DNA of 64,000 nt from Pantoea sp. BAV 3049 (GCF_009765445.1 NZ_WHOY01000031.1:4353998-4417997); one strand, 5' to 3'; positions 18,249 to 26,975 are shown, numbered from the stretch's first letter. Numbers and translations: made by a program. Notes: generated from the letters alone by a model not told the origin.

Positions 18249-18286
18249 CGCTCTTTAACACCCTGGCCGCCCAGCCTAACCGCTGG
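18249..18286 (+). promoter_or_regulatory. nutR antitermination site (boxA and boxB)
   Basis: CGCTCTTTAACA (18249-18260) is a consensus boxA. Ten bases later CCAGC-CTAACC-GCTGG (18271-18286) is a hairpin with a CUAACC hexaloop, the loop recalled for phage 21 boxB RNA. This matches the phage 21-type N protein encoded at 16940-17116. A cro gene would normally lie between PR and nutR. The only frame here (from 18192, after AAGGTGAG) gives no helix-turn-helix. Confidence 0.75.
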
Positions 18287-18425
18287 CAACTCATTACCCA
18301 CACCGTGTGCTGGCATTGCCGGTTCGTACGCGATTGTCATGACTTTTTCAAACTAGCAGCTGTTGACAAAAAGCGCTGAAAAGTTCTTTACATCCTGTGC
18401 CATCTCCACTGTGAAAGGGGAATTT

Positions 18426-18791
18426 ATGCGAGATATTAAACTGTTACTGGAAATGTGGGGCGGCTGGGCAGCCACTGAACGCAGTGGCGTTAATTATTCA
18501 CACATTGCCGCCGGGTTTCGTGGGCTAATCACTTCTTCTGCTCCCCGCCGCCTGATCTGCACTGATAACGACGGAATAATCCTCGACAGCTGCATCAGTC
18601 GTCTGAAGCTGAACCACCCTGAAGAGCACGCTCTGCTGGTTGCTCACTACCATTACCGTCTTTCCCTTCGTACCATTGCCCGACGTCGCCATTGCGCCGA
18701 TGGCACCATTCGTAAACAGCTGCAAATGGCAGAGGGTTTTGTCGAGGGCGCTCTCAGCACACTGGAGATTGAACTTGAGTGTGAAAATTAA
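18426..18791 (+). CDS. Phage late antiterminator Q (phage 21 type)
   Basis: The 121-residue protein begins MRDIKLLLEMWGGWAATERS and contains YSHIAAGFRGLI and HYHYRLSLRTIARRRHCADG, then QLQMAEGFVEGAL. These are features of the phage 21-type antitermination Q family. Q loads onto polymerase near the late promoter and lets it read through late terminators. The start at 18426 has an AAAGGGGAA ribosome site and gives the conserved N-terminus. It follows nutR after only about 140 bases, so the intervening early genes are gone. The downstream genes, lysozyme and tail spike, are late genes that Q would be expected to switch on. Confidence 0.85.
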   Translation: MRDIKLLLEMWGGWAATERSGVNYSHIAAGFRGLITSSAPRRLICTDNDGIILDSCISRLKLNHPEEHALLVAHYHYRLSLRTIARRRHCADGTIRKQLQMAEGFVEGALSTLEIELECEN

Positions 18792-19051
18792 TGCTTCTGT
18801 CTCACAAAAATTAATCTCTTTATTTTTCATTGAAGAGAAGGACTCTGATGAAATTAAAAAAATTAATTTATGCTTTTTTTTAGCTAAAGCGAGTTGCGTA
18901 CGCAATATCCGTTCTAATGTGATAAGAACAGCATTCATACCGTGATTGTTCGGTAGCGTGACTGCTTCCGGATAAAAGAAAGTTTCACCAGGGGAAACTC
19001 ACCACCCACTTAATTTCTGTTTTAGTGAAATATTCGCTCTGGAGGTCGATG
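18792..19051 (+). other. Q-to-lysozyme gap, expected late promoter region
   Basis: This 260-base AT-rich gap should hold the late promoter and Q-binding element. A perfect 12-base palindrome TTGCGTACGCAA (18894-18905) and a hairpin AGTTTC/GAAACT (18981-18999) are visible. TTGCGT with TAATGT 15 bases later is only a weak promoter. A tiny frame at 18848-18883 (MKLKKLIYAFF) has a good AAGGA site and stops in a run of eight Ts. Confidence 0.4.
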
Positions 19052-19519
19052 ATGAGCAAAATAATTGAAATTCTTTCCTGTGAAGAGGGCTACAGAGAAC
19101 AGCCTTATACAGATACTGAAGGTTATCCCACCGTTGGCTGCGGCATTTTAATTGGCCCCAGAAATGCCTCTCTGGCTAATTATCAGTTCAGCATTCCCCG
19201 CAGCGTCGGCGATGTCTGGATGCAGCAGATTCTCGATGAAAAAATCCGGCAGATGAAGCGGGTTCCGGCGCTGAAAGCCGCGCTGGATCAATGTAATGAC
19301 GCGCGGGCCGATGTGCTTTACAGCATGGCTTATCAACTGGGAATTAGCGGACTGAGCGCGTTTAAAAATACGCTGATGATGATTGCTGGTGGCCACTTCG
19401 AAGCCGCAGCGGAAGGTATGCTAAGCAGTCTCTGGGCGAGGCAAACCCCGCTCAGAGCTCACCGTCATGCTGAGGTGATGCGCAGCGGAACATACGATGC
19501 TTATCAGGAATTGATTTAA
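19052..19519 (+). CDS. Phage lysozyme (endolysin, GH24, T4-like)
   Basis: The 155-residue protein matches T4-type lysozymes. The catalytic Glu12, Asp21 and Thr27 appear in CEEGYREQPYTDTEGYPTVG, and the C-terminal half has WARQTPLRAHRHAEVMRSGT. It would cleave peptidoglycan glycosidic bonds during lysis. Of two adjacent ATGs, 19052 is spaced better from GGAGG. A GTG at 19025 is possible but adds residues outside the fold. There is no signal-arrest-release helix, and no holin or Rz gene accompanies it, so release across the inner membrane would need another route. Confidence 0.88.
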   Translation: MSKIIEILSCEEGYREQPYTDTEGYPTVGCGILIGPRNASLANYQFSIPRSVGDVWMQQILDEKIRQMKRVPALKAALDQCNDARADVLYSMAYQLGISGLSAFKNTLMMIAGGHFEAAAEGMLSSLWARQTPLRAHRHAEVMRSGTYDAYQELI

Positions 19520-19671
19520 GTTTGCGCTACTAATAAGGATAAGACACTGCCGGTTAAGGATGGGGCAGGAATAAAATAAGCAGGATGTCGTCTCATTTCA
19601 ATACCAAATCCATCCCTTACTGACTATTCACTACTGGTGATAAGCCCCGGCTTATTACCGCGGAGGTTATT

Positions 19672-21420
19672 ATGATTGAAGTTAATTCATTTGCTGAACT
19701 GCGCACCACTGCGCCAACCAAATCTGGCGATCTGGCGATGCTTCGTCGTTATTATGATAAAGATTCCTCCTTCCATGGTGGGGGAGATTTTGTCGGCTTT
19801 GTTACAACTACTCCGCCGGCGGATGATTCCGGCACCGTCGCGGCCGGTAGCGGCTTTTACTGGAAACGGGTGATCAACGATCCCGATGAGGTAAACCTCT
19901 ATCACTTTGGTGCAAAAGGTGATGGCACTACGGATGACAGCGGTGCTTTTAAGCTGATGATGAATTGGGCACAAAATTTCAGCAGCAATATGCGGGATAT
20001 TCCCGTGCGCTTTCCCGCCGGGAAGTTTCTTCTTAATCCGGTTGATTTGTCCGCTTCGGAGATCGCGTTTTTCTATATCCTGGGCGACTACAATCCGCAC
20101 GGAGGAATTCCGCGCACCACCATTATCTCTGACAAGTCGACTTCACCCGTTATCAAAGTTCAGGCGCGAAGAACGACCATCAAGGGGATTTGCTGGAACG
20201 GCCAGGCCACGGCGGATATCACCACCAATACGGGGGCGATTACCGCGGCGATGTGTTCCAACCAGCAGCCCTTCTTTCAAAATACCATGGTGGCCGGAGA
20301 GTCTGTGGTGATCAACTGCTTCCGCGCGCAGGGCAGCGGCGGTACGGTGATCAAACTACTGGATACGCTGGATACCAAAATCGACCAGCTTTACACCCTG
20401 AACACTTACGCCAGGGTTCTGGATGTGGGCTGGTCAGATACTGCTTCCGGATCGTGGGATCACTCAACGGCTATCGAACTGTCAAATGCTAACTTCCAGA
20501 CCGGTTACGGTGATGCCACGCTCTATATGCCACGAGTGACTCAGGGAGTGCTGCGCAATGTGTGGATCGAGCATACCCGTTTCCCCGGCAATATGAGTGA
20601 AGGGCAGTGGCTGGTGGATGCGCTAAGCCTGGAAGATTGTGCCAACCCGCTGAACATGCTGAACGGGCGGGTGCAGATCCGTCAGCTCAACCTGCAGTCA
20701 GGCGGGGCGGTCAATCTGGGGGCGGACACCACTCGCTGGCTGTCCGGCTATGAGTACGGTTGGCGTCGTGACGAGAACTACGGCACGGTGATGAGCGGGT
20801 CGATGAAGGCGGGCTGGTATACCGGTTACAAGGTGACCAATACCTCCACCAGCGACAAGTGGTACAAGCTTGGCAAGGTGAATCTGCCGAAGGACAATCA
20901 GCAGTGGATTGTTGAGATGATCAGTAAAAACACCAATGATGTGCTTAGCGGCACGGCGGGTAGCCCGATCAGCGCGATGGCCTCCTGTCTGACCTGGCTG
21001 AATATCTCGCGCTGCTCGACGGCGATCTACGCTGACATTCAGCATAAAGGTCTGCCTGCGGTGCTGGACGTTAAGCTTAACCGGATTGGGTTAACCTACG
21101 CGGAAATCTGGGTGAAGCTGAAAGCGGCCAGCGGCGATATGGTCTTTAACCTGAAGTCGACCGGGCCAAGCCGCTTCGAGTCTGGCGAATGCTGCATTTT
21201 TTCTCCGGATCTGAGCGAAGTGACGGACACCACCACTATCGGAACAACATCGCCCAATGCGCGGATGAGCCTGCACAACGGACTGGCAGGAATTGGTGCG
21301 AATGAAAAAGGAATATTAACCATGGCAACGTCTGTCGCGACCGCGCCGTCAACTACGACACCGGCAGGGTATGTCACCGTCAACATCAACGGTACAGACC
21401 GCAAAATCGCCTATTTTTAG
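19672..21420 (+). CDS. Tail-spike-like beta-helix protein (AmsF-like)
   Basis: The 582-residue protein starts with a spike-type N-domain (MIEVNSFAELRTTAPTKSGD, then YWKRV). It continues with the beta-helix entry motif VNLYHFGAKGDGTTDDSGAF, as in pectate-lyase-fold tail spikes, and ends TVNINGTDRKIAYF, a common spike C-terminus. Such proteins bind and often cut surface polysaccharides. The amylovoran-locus protein AmsF, as recalled, has the same architecture. No signal peptide is seen, which suits a virion part better than a secreted enzyme. An Asp/Glu catalytic pair cannot be assigned by eye. No adhesin or baseplate genes flank it. Confidence 0.75.
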   Translation: MIEVNSFAELRTTAPTKSGDLAMLRRYYDKDSSFHGGGDFVGFVTTTPPADDSGTVAAGSGFYWKRVINDPDEVNLYHFGAKGDGTTDDSGAFKLMMNWAQNFSSNMRDIPVRFPAGKFLLNPVDLSASEIAFFYILGDYNPHGGIPRTTIISDKSTSPVIKVQARRTTIKGICWNGQATADITTNTGAITAAMCSNQQPFFQNTMVAGESVVINCFRAQGSGGTVIKLLDTLDTKIDQLYTLNTYARVLDVGWSDTASGSWDHSTAIELSNANFQTGYGDATLYMPRVTQGVLRNVWIEHTRFPGNMSEGQWLVDALSLEDCANPLNMLNGRVQIRQLNLQSGGAVNLGADTTRWLSGYEYGWRRDENYGTVMSGSMKAGWYTGYKVTNTSTSDKWYKLGKVNLPKDNQQWIVEMISKNTNDVLSGTAGSPISAMASCLTWLNISRCSTAIYADIQHKGLPAVLDVKLNRIGLTYAEIWVKLKAASGDMVFNLKSTGPSRFESGECCIFSPDLSEVTDTTTIGTTSPNARMSLHNGLAGIGANEKGILTMATSVATAPSTTTPAGYVTVNINGTDRKIAYF

Positions 21421-21436
21421 CCGGTAAAGTGGCATT

Positions 21437-21461
21437 GGCCGCCAGTAATGGCGGCCTTTTT
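21437..21461 (+). terminator. Terminator after the spike gene
   Basis: GGCCGCCA / TGGCGGCC forms an eight-base stem with a GTAA loop followed by TTTTT. It ends the phage late transcript. Confidence 0.9.
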
Positions 21462-21497
21462 CAGTGGTTTCTGCGATTGGTTAATAAAGTGTTATGA

Positions 21498-21526
21498 ACT
21501 TTCGCTACCGCTTACGGTCGGAAAGT
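21498..21526 (+). repeat. Stem-loop in the leader of the 88-residue gene
   Basis: ACTTTC...ACCG-CTTA-CGGT...GAAAGT folds into a two-part stem, and six Ts follow nine bases later. It lies 34 bases before the ATG at 21561. It may be an attenuator or a leftover terminator. Confidence 0.35.
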
Positions 21527-21560
21527 ATGAGTGCTTTTTTAACCCTAAAAGGATAAATGC

Positions 21561-21827
21561 ATGAGTGATACAGAAGAACGCAAATCTCAGACCGACCATT
21601 TCCGTGATGTGACTTCGCAGTTAAAAGAAATGCGCCACTATGCACAATCCAATACGGAAACGCTTTCAACGCACTGGCTGGCCTTTGACCAGGGCGAATA
21701 CAAACATGATGAGTATGCGGGGCGGATCAACGATCTGCTGACCATGCAGGGCAAGTTGCTGGATGAGCTGGATAAGGCCATTCAGGACATCGATATCGAG
21801 GCTCACCGCATCGATAACGAGGCCTGA
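21561..21827 (+). CDS. Small hypothetical protein
   Basis: The 88-residue acidic protein (MSDTEERKSQTDHFRDVTSQ..., ending AHRIDNEA) is predicted to be wholly helical and probably coiled-coil. An AAGGA ribosome site sits seven bases before the ATG. No family is recognised. It lies between the phage remnant and a diguanylate cyclase gene, and converges with the latter after 26 bases. It has no membrane segment or signal peptide. It could be phage cargo or a host gene. Confidence 0.6.
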   Translation: MSDTEERKSQTDHFRDVTSQLKEMRHYAQSNTETLSTHWLAFDQGEYKHDEYAGRINDLLTMQGKLLDELDKAIQDIDIEAHRIDNEA

Positions 21828-21853
21828 GTTTTCGCGTCGGTCCGACCAGTGTA

Positions 21854-23248
21854 CTACAGTACAAACTCCGGACTGACGCGGTTTCTGCCACTGGTTTTGG
21901 CGATATAAAGCTGTTCATCTGCGGTTTTCATCGATTCATCCAGGCTGGTGGCGTCACTGATATTCAGCGTGCTGATGCCAATACTTACCGTGACGCTTAA
22001 ATCCTGATCGTTAAGCATAATGCAGTGCTGCTCAACGCTCTGCCGCAGACGGTCTGCCAGAAGGTAGGCTCGTGGCTGTGAAATCCCCTCAATCAATACC
22101 AGAAACTCTTCTCCCCCCATCCGGCTGATGATGGCGGTCTGCTGCAATGACTGGCGGATACGCTCCACCGTTTTAGCCAGCACATAATCCCCGGCTGCGT
22201 GACCATAGGTGTCATTGATATTTTTAAAGCGATCGATATCAATCACAAACGCCGCGCCATAAAACACATTCTGCTTGTCCCGGCGCGCGGCAATCGCATC
22301 AAGCCGCGATGAAAGGCCGCTGCGGGTTAATGCGCCAGTCAGGAAATCATAATCGGCGCGCCTGGTAATGCGGGCGACCAGCTTTTTATTGGCAGTGCTG
22401 CTGAGCGCAACGATCAACGGACTGATGGTCATCGCCGCCACGCCCAGGCGCGCTGATGCAAGGCTGTCGATACGGAAGAAGTCATCCGATCCCTGAATAT
22501 TCAGCACGTTACTGGCAACCAGAATAATTTCGGCAATGCCGGTCACCATGGTCAGCAGGCAGGTAAAGAAGATCGGATAGGTGATGGCGCACCACATCAG
22601 GGCTGGCAGAGGGAAAATCAGGCTTCCGCCTCCGCCAACGTAAATCCCGGCTACGGTGGAAATTATCAGCGACACCAGCGGCAGCAGTGAAGACTCTTTC
22701 AGATCTTTCACCAGCTGCGGCAATTCATCGCGGTGGGGCAGGGTAATCACCACTGGCAGCATCAGTATCGAGGTGGAGAACTGTTCGCAGAACCAGGAGA
22801 TCCAGCCTTTCACCAGGTCGTCATGAAAATAGTGCTGGCTGGTGAGACTGCCGACGACAGCACAGGCTCCGGCTGCAAGAATGGACGCCGGAAATATCCG
22901 GATTAATGCCTGCAGGCGACGCGGCCAGGGCCGGGTAAAATGAGTGGTCAGCAGAACAGCATAGCCCACGGCAATAAAGACGATATTAGCCGCATCTAAT
23001 CCCAGTGAGGTAATAAAAGGGGTGCCATACAGCACGTCGGCCAGCACCATGCCAATATACATAGCGGGCAGCAGACGGACAGCATCCAGATGCGGAAAAC
23101 GGACCAGCAATCCCAGCAGAATAGCGTTACAGGGCCAGAAAAGGGACAGTGCGGTGTAAGAACGACAGTGCAGACCCAGCGTGGCTAAACACAATGCGAG
23201 AAAAAAGAGGAATATAACCTGGTTAATCTTATATTTATTTAGTTGCAT
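21854..23248 (-). CDS. MASE1-GGDEF diguanylate cyclase
   Basis: The 464-residue protein has about eight membrane helices in residues 1-290 (MASE1-type sensor, with CNAILLGLLVRFPH near the start) and a GGDEF domain at about 300-460. The active-site motif reads RMGGEEF at about 376-380, and the metal site DIDRFKNINDTYGHAAGD is intact, so it should make c-di-GMP from two GTP. The RxxD inhibitory site expected nine residues before GGEEF is absent, so product inhibition is probably lacking. It is transcribed alone. No sigma-28 site was seen upstream. Confidence 0.92.
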   Translation of the reverse strand: MQLNKYKINQVIFLFFLALCLATLGLHCRSYTALSLFWPCNAILLGLLVRFPHLDAVRLLPAMYIGMVLADVLYGTPFITSLGLDAANIVFIAVGYAVLLTTHFTRPWPRRLQALIRIFPASILAAGACAVVGSLTSQHYFHDDLVKGWISWFCEQFSTSILMLPVVITLPHRDELPQLVKDLKESSLLPLVSLIISTVAGIYVGGGGSLIFPLPALMWCAITYPIFFTCLLTMVTGIAEIILVASNVLNIQGSDDFFRIDSLASARLGVAAMTISPLIVALSSTANKKLVARITRRADYDFLTGALTRSGLSSRLDAIAARRDKQNVFYGAAFVIDIDRFKNINDTYGHAAGDYVLAKTVERIRQSLQQTAIISRMGGEEFLVLIEGISQPRAYLLADRLRQSVEQHCIMLNDQDLSVTVSIGISTLNISDATSLDESMKTADEQLYIAKTSGRNRVSPEFVL

Positions 23249-23594
23249 GTTCTGGCTCTGGGCTCTTACAGGGCATTACTAAGGCAGGATGCGGCACGCA
23301 TGCTGATGCTTATCAGGATATCCTCGCGGCTTTTTAAATACAATTGTCCGGAAAGTTAAATAACCTTAACTAAATTGCTTAATCCGGTAAGGAGGGTGTC
23401 GCATATATATCGCAAACAGTTTCGCTTTTCGAACGATAATCTACTGGTACTTTCTGTTTGGGAGCATTCTTAACAGAAATCGCACTGAAATATGGCAAAA
23501 AGTGAGCGTCTTACTGGCCAGTTTTGGCCGGAAAATCGAGGGGATTAATAAGCGCCGGAACAATCCGACGCGATGAGAGTGTTTTCAGTGAACG
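23249..23594. other. Gene-free gap
   Basis: No gene is seen in these 346 bases. On the minus strand GCGTCGG / CCGGCGC (23552-23571, six-base loop) followed by TTATTAAT is a possible terminator for the DUF6388-like gene. Confidence 0.4.
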
Positions 23595-23918
23595 CTACAG
23601 TTCGTTTTTGATACAAAATTCTTCCCAACTCATGCCCAGTGCGGTGGCATGTCCACGCAGATAGCCCTCAATAGCCTGGGCAGCCACCTCTTTATCCGGT
23701 TCTGCCAGCTGGATGGCGAACAGCATGCCGTCCAGTTTTTTCTCGCGGGTGAAGGCGGCATAAGCCCGATCGGTTTGCATCGCCTGCAGCTGAGGCAGGG
23801 TCATACCGAGCTTTGCCGCATCTTCTTCCTGCAAATCAGCGATTCCTGCCTTGATCTCCGGGTGCGCTTCCAGGAACAGAGCGGTGGCGGCAGCGTAATA
23901 CTCTTCAATGGTCTTCAT
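23595..23918 (-). CDS. DUF6388-like protein
   Basis: The 107-residue helical protein (MKTIEEYYAAATALFLEAHP..., ending GMSWEEFCIKNEL) resembles the DUF6388 family as recalled, whose function is unknown. A GTG one codon upstream is an alternative start. Neither has a clear ribosome site. It lies 40 bases downstream of the binding-protein gene on the same strand and could be the last gene of that operon. Confidence 0.55.
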   Translation of the reverse strand: MKTIEEYYAAATALFLEAHPEIKAGIADLQEEDAAKLGMTLPQLQAMQTDRAYAAFTREKKLDGMLFAIQLAEPDKEVAAQAIEGYLRGHATALGMSWEEFCIKNEL

Positions 23919-23959
23919 CACAACAAGTCCGGCAACTGATAATGCGCGCCAGTGTACAC

Positions 23960-25258
23960 TTATCGCGGTGTTTCAGCATAGATGCGCGTGACTGCCTGCT
24001 GATTTTTACTCAGCGTTTCATCCAGCGTCAGTTTTCCCTGCAGCAGTTCTGCAATCTGCTCACCCACGGTATTGCCCATCTGATCAAAGCCGGGGATGCT
24101 GACGTACTGCACGCCCTGGTAGGGGACAGGCATCAGGGTGGGTTGCTCAACACTGGCACTCTCCACGGCTGAACGCACACGCTGCGCGTAGGGCGCTAGC
24201 TTGAGGTAGCTCGCCTGCTGATAAGTTGAAATACGGCTGCCGGGAGGCACCGCGCCCCAGCCGACGGTCTGTGCCACCTGATTGATATAGGCTCGGGAAG
24301 TTGCCCAACTGATAAATTCGACCGCCTGCTGTTTATTAGGGGCGTTACTGGGGACCGCCAGCGCCCAGGCCCAGAGCCAGTTCGAGCCGTTGCGGGTCAG
24401 TTCGCCGGGGGCGGGAGCAAAATCAATTTTGTCCGCCACCAGTGAAATCTGCGGATTAATCAACAGGGAAGCGGCCACCGTGCTGTCTACCCACATGGCG
24501 CATTTCCCCTGAGCAAACAGCCTCAGGATCTCGCCGAAACTGTTTTTTGGCGTATCAGCCGGGCCGTAATCGTGCACCATCTGCACGTAATCCTGCAAAA
24601 CTTCGCGCCATTCGGTGCTGTCCAGCATGGCTTTCCAGTTATCATCAAACCACTGTGCGCCGTAGCTGTTGGCCATGGTATCGATGATGGCCATATTGTC
24701 GCCCCAACCCGGACTGCCGCGCAGGCACAGGCCGTAAATACCTTTCTGCCGATCGTTCAGTTTTGCCGCCAGCCGTTTAATATCGCTCCAGTTGGGATCG
24801 TCGGGCATGATCAGGCCTTTTTCCGCCAACAGATCCTTACGATAATAGGTCATGCTGCTTTCGCCGTAGAAAGGCAGGGCGTACAGCGTATCGTTCCAGG
24901 ACAGGGCCTTACGCACTGGTTTGAGCAGATCTTCTGCCTGATAATCGGCAGGCTGCGAGTTTAGCGGGGTCAGCCAGCCACGTTTTCCCCACAGCGGTGC
25001 CTCATAAGTCCCGACGGTTATCACATCGAAGCCCGGCTTCCCGCTGCTCATGGCCTCCATATTCTGTCGGCGCAGTTCGGCTTCACTCATGATCTGCCAC
25101 TTAAGGTGCACGCCCGGATGACTTTTTTCAAAGTCGCCGGAGAGCTGCTGCATGATGCTCATATCCCCGTTGGCAATGGTGGCGATTGTTACGGTGGTGT
25201 CGGCCAGCGTGGCAAAGGGGAGCGCCAGCATCAGGGCCAGCAGGGCGGATTTACGCAT
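23960..25258 (-). CDS. Periplasmic polyol-type substrate-binding protein
   Basis: The 432-residue protein has a signal peptide (cleavage near residue 19, ATLA-DTTVT) and a family 1 extracellular solute-binding fold. Motifs such as [39 protein letters not shown] and the GICLRG-like [15 protein letters not shown] resemble the mannitol/sorbitol-binding proteins MtlE/SmoE. No permease or ATPase gene is nearby. Instead the gene overlaps the end of a chemoreceptor gene by eight bases, with a strong GAGGAG ribosome site inside it. The likely job is to present a sugar alcohol to that receptor. The ligand is inferred from family only. Confidence 0.85.
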   Translation of the reverse strand: MRKSALLALMLALPFATLADTTVTIATIANGDMSIMQQLSGDFEKSHPGVHLKWQIMSEAELRRQNMEAMSSGKPGFDVITVGTYEAPLWGKRGWLTPLNSQPADYQAEDLLKPVRKALSWNDTLYALPFYGESSMTYYRKDLLAEKGLIMPDDPNWSDIKRLAAKLNDRQKGIYGLCLRGSPGWGDNMAIIDTMANSYGAQWFDDNWKAMLDSTEWREVLQDYVQMVHDYGPADTPKNSFGEILRLFAQGKCAMWVDSTVAASLLINPQISLVADKIDFAPAPGELTRNGSNWLWAWALAVPSNAPNKQQAVEFISWATSRAYINQVAQTVGWGAVPPGSRISTYQQASYLKLAPYAQRVRSAVESASVEQPTLMPVPYQGVQYVSIPGFDQMGNTVGEQIAELLQGKLTLDETLSKNQQAVTRIYAETPR

Positions 25259-26873
25259 AGCGGCTCCTCAGATTCATCGCTGGTTCGACCTGTGACAGAC
25301 GCCGGGCCACGGCGGCCACTTCACTGTTTCCACCATCCTGCAGATGGAAGAAGGCCATTTTTTCTACCAGCAGTCCGGCATGCTGGCTGACGGTCTGGCT
25401 GGCGGCGGTGGCTTCTTCCACCAGCGCGGCGTTCTGCTGGGTGGCGCTGTCCATCTGGATTACCGCCACGTTAACCTGATCGATGCCGCTGGACTGCTCG
25501 CGGCTGGCAATGGCAATTTCACCGACGATATCCACCACGCGCGCCACGCCGCCGTTGATCTCTTCCAACATCTCACCGGAACGCAGCACCAGGGTGCTGC
25601 CGGTGTCCACTTTACTGACGCTGGCCTGGATCAGCTCTTTAATCTCCTGCGCAGCTTTGGACGATCGCTGAGCCAACTGACGCACTTCTGCCGCCACCAC
25701 GGCAAAGCCCCGGCCCTGTTCGCCAGCACGGGCAGCTTCTACCGCGGCGTTCAGCGCCAGCAGGTTGGTCTGGAAGGCGATCTCATCAATCACCCGGTTA
25801 ATATCAGCGATGCGTTTGCTGGAGGATTCAATTTCCTGCATGGCGACAACCGCGTCATTCAGTACTTTACTGCCGCGTTGCGCCTGTTCGCGCACGGTGA
25901 CGGCCAGTTCGTTAGCCTGAGCGGCGTTATCGGCATTGTGCTTAACGGTCGCCGTCATCTGTTCCATGCTGGCGGCGGTCTGTTCCAGCGAGCTGGCCTG
26001 AGTATGGGTTCGTTCAGACAAATCATCATTGCCTTCGGCCATCTGCCGCGCCGCGTCATTCAGCGCAACCGCACTTTCGCCCACTTCACGCACGATGTCG
26101 GAAAGCCTGATATCCATGGTGGCCAGCGAACGCATCAGTTCGCCCATCTCATCTTTCGAGAAGTGGGTGATGTGATGATCTAACTGCCCGTCAGCGATTG
26201 ACTCTGCCAGGCGGCGGGCATCCGATACCGAGCGGGCAATCGAGCGAACCAGCAGCCAGCCGGCAATCAGTGCCAGGCACAGACCCCCGGCAAGGATCGC
26301 TATCAGGCTGTTGCGGGCCAGCACGTAAGAGCTTGCGCTGTCGGCGTAATTTTTTTCGGCATGCTGGCGCATCTGACGATCCAGGCTGTCGATCCCCTGT
26401 TGCAGCGCTTCACTACCGCTTTTCAGGCGGGTTTCCACAATCACCAGCGCGGCGGATGGGTTACCGGCCTTCAGTTGGCTGCCTGCCTCACCCAGCGCTG
26501 CCTGCCAGTCGTCCAGATCGGCCAGCAGCTTGTTGCTGACGGCTTCGGTGCCCGGAATGCGCGGCATATTTTTAAAACTGTTGCGGTCATCAGCGATCTG
26601 CGCAGCATACTGGCTGATTTTCTGCAGGCGTTTGTCCACTTCAGTCGGGTCGGTCCAGTAACGTAGCGCTTCGAACAGAGTGGAGGACTGTAGCTGTGCC
26701 GTCCGGAACAGTCGCGAGGTAGTTTGCAGCGGCAACAGTTCGGTACGATAAGTGGTCACCGCCCGCTGGTCGGCGGCCCGTAAACCGATGATGCCCCATA
26801 CTGCGGCGATGATAAGCAGAATACACAGCAGGCCCACAATGCCAATCAGGCGGGCGCGGATAGTCAGACGCAT
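25251..26873 (-). CDS. Methyl-accepting chemotaxis protein, partner of binding protein
   Basis: The 540-residue protein has membrane helices at about 8-30 and 190-210, a helical periplasmic sensor, a HAMP domain, and a complete signalling domain with the hairpin tip [20 protein letters not shown]. It lacks the C-terminal NWETF-type pentapeptide (it ends NLRSRYA), so it probably depends on other receptors for adaptation. A sigma-28 promoter lies about 75 bases upstream. The downstream overlapping gene encodes a periplasmic binding protein, which suggests indirect ligand sensing as for Tar-MalE or Trg-RbsB. Confidence 0.93.
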   Translation of the reverse strand: MRLTIRARLIGIVGLLCILLIIAAVWGIIGLRAADQRAVTTYRTELLPLQTTSRLFRTAQLQSSTLFEALRYWTDPTEVDKRLQKISQYAAQIADDRNSFKNMPRIPGTEAVSNKLLADLDDWQAALGEAGSQLKAGNPSAALVIVETRLKSGSEALQQGIDSLDRQMRQHAEKNYADSASSYVLARNSLIAILAGGLCLALIAGWLLVRSIARSVSDARRLAESIADGQLDHHITHFSKDEMGELMRSLATMDIRLSDIVREVGESAVALNDAARQMAEGNDDLSERTHTQASSLEQTAASMEQMTATVKHNADNAAQANELAVTVREQAQRGSKVLNDAVVAMQEIESSSKRIADINRVIDEIAFQTNLLALNAAVEAARAGEQGRGFAVVAAEVRQLAQRSSKAAQEIKELIQASVSKVDTGSTLVLRSGEMLEEINGGVARVVDIVGEIAIASREQSSGIDQVNVAVIQMDSATQQNAALVEEATAASQTVSQHAGLLVEKMAFFHLQDGGNSEVAAVARRLSQVEPAMNLRSRYA

Positions 26874-26947
26874 AACAACTTTCCCCAGTTAATGTACATC
26901 GCGGCAGGTTGATAATCACCGTGAGGGATTATTCCCTCTCTGGAAAG

Positions 26948-26975
26948 CTATCGGCTAATGAAGATGTAAACTTTA
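26948..26975 (-). promoter_or_regulatory. Sigma-28 promoter of the receptor/binding-protein operon
   Basis: The minus strand reads TAAAGTTT, 12 bases, GCCGATAG. The -35 is perfect and the -10 has one mismatch. The spacer is one base longer than usual. Confidence 0.75.

Larger units (their letters stand above)
16904..21460. mobile_element. Remnant of a phage-21-like lambdoid prophage
   Basis: The segment keeps the lambdoid order N - OL/PL - cI - OR/PR - nutR - Q - lysozyme - tail spike. It lacks integrase, excisionase, cro, cII, replication, nin, holin, packaging, head and most tail genes. nutR and Q are only about 140 bases apart, so the whole early-right region was deleted. The left end abuts bluF and the right end is the terminator at 21437-21461. 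No att repeats were found. Retained regulatory sites look undamaged, which is unusual for a decaying prophage. Confidence 0.8.

Noticed and set aside
18192..18356. 54-codon frame after PR that could be cro
   Set aside because: It has a ribosome site, but the product has no helix-turn-helix and the frame runs through nutR. cro appears to be missing.
24000..26873. Complete polyol ABC transporter operon
   Set aside because: Only the binding protein is present. The adjoining genes encode a chemoreceptor and a DUF6388-like protein.
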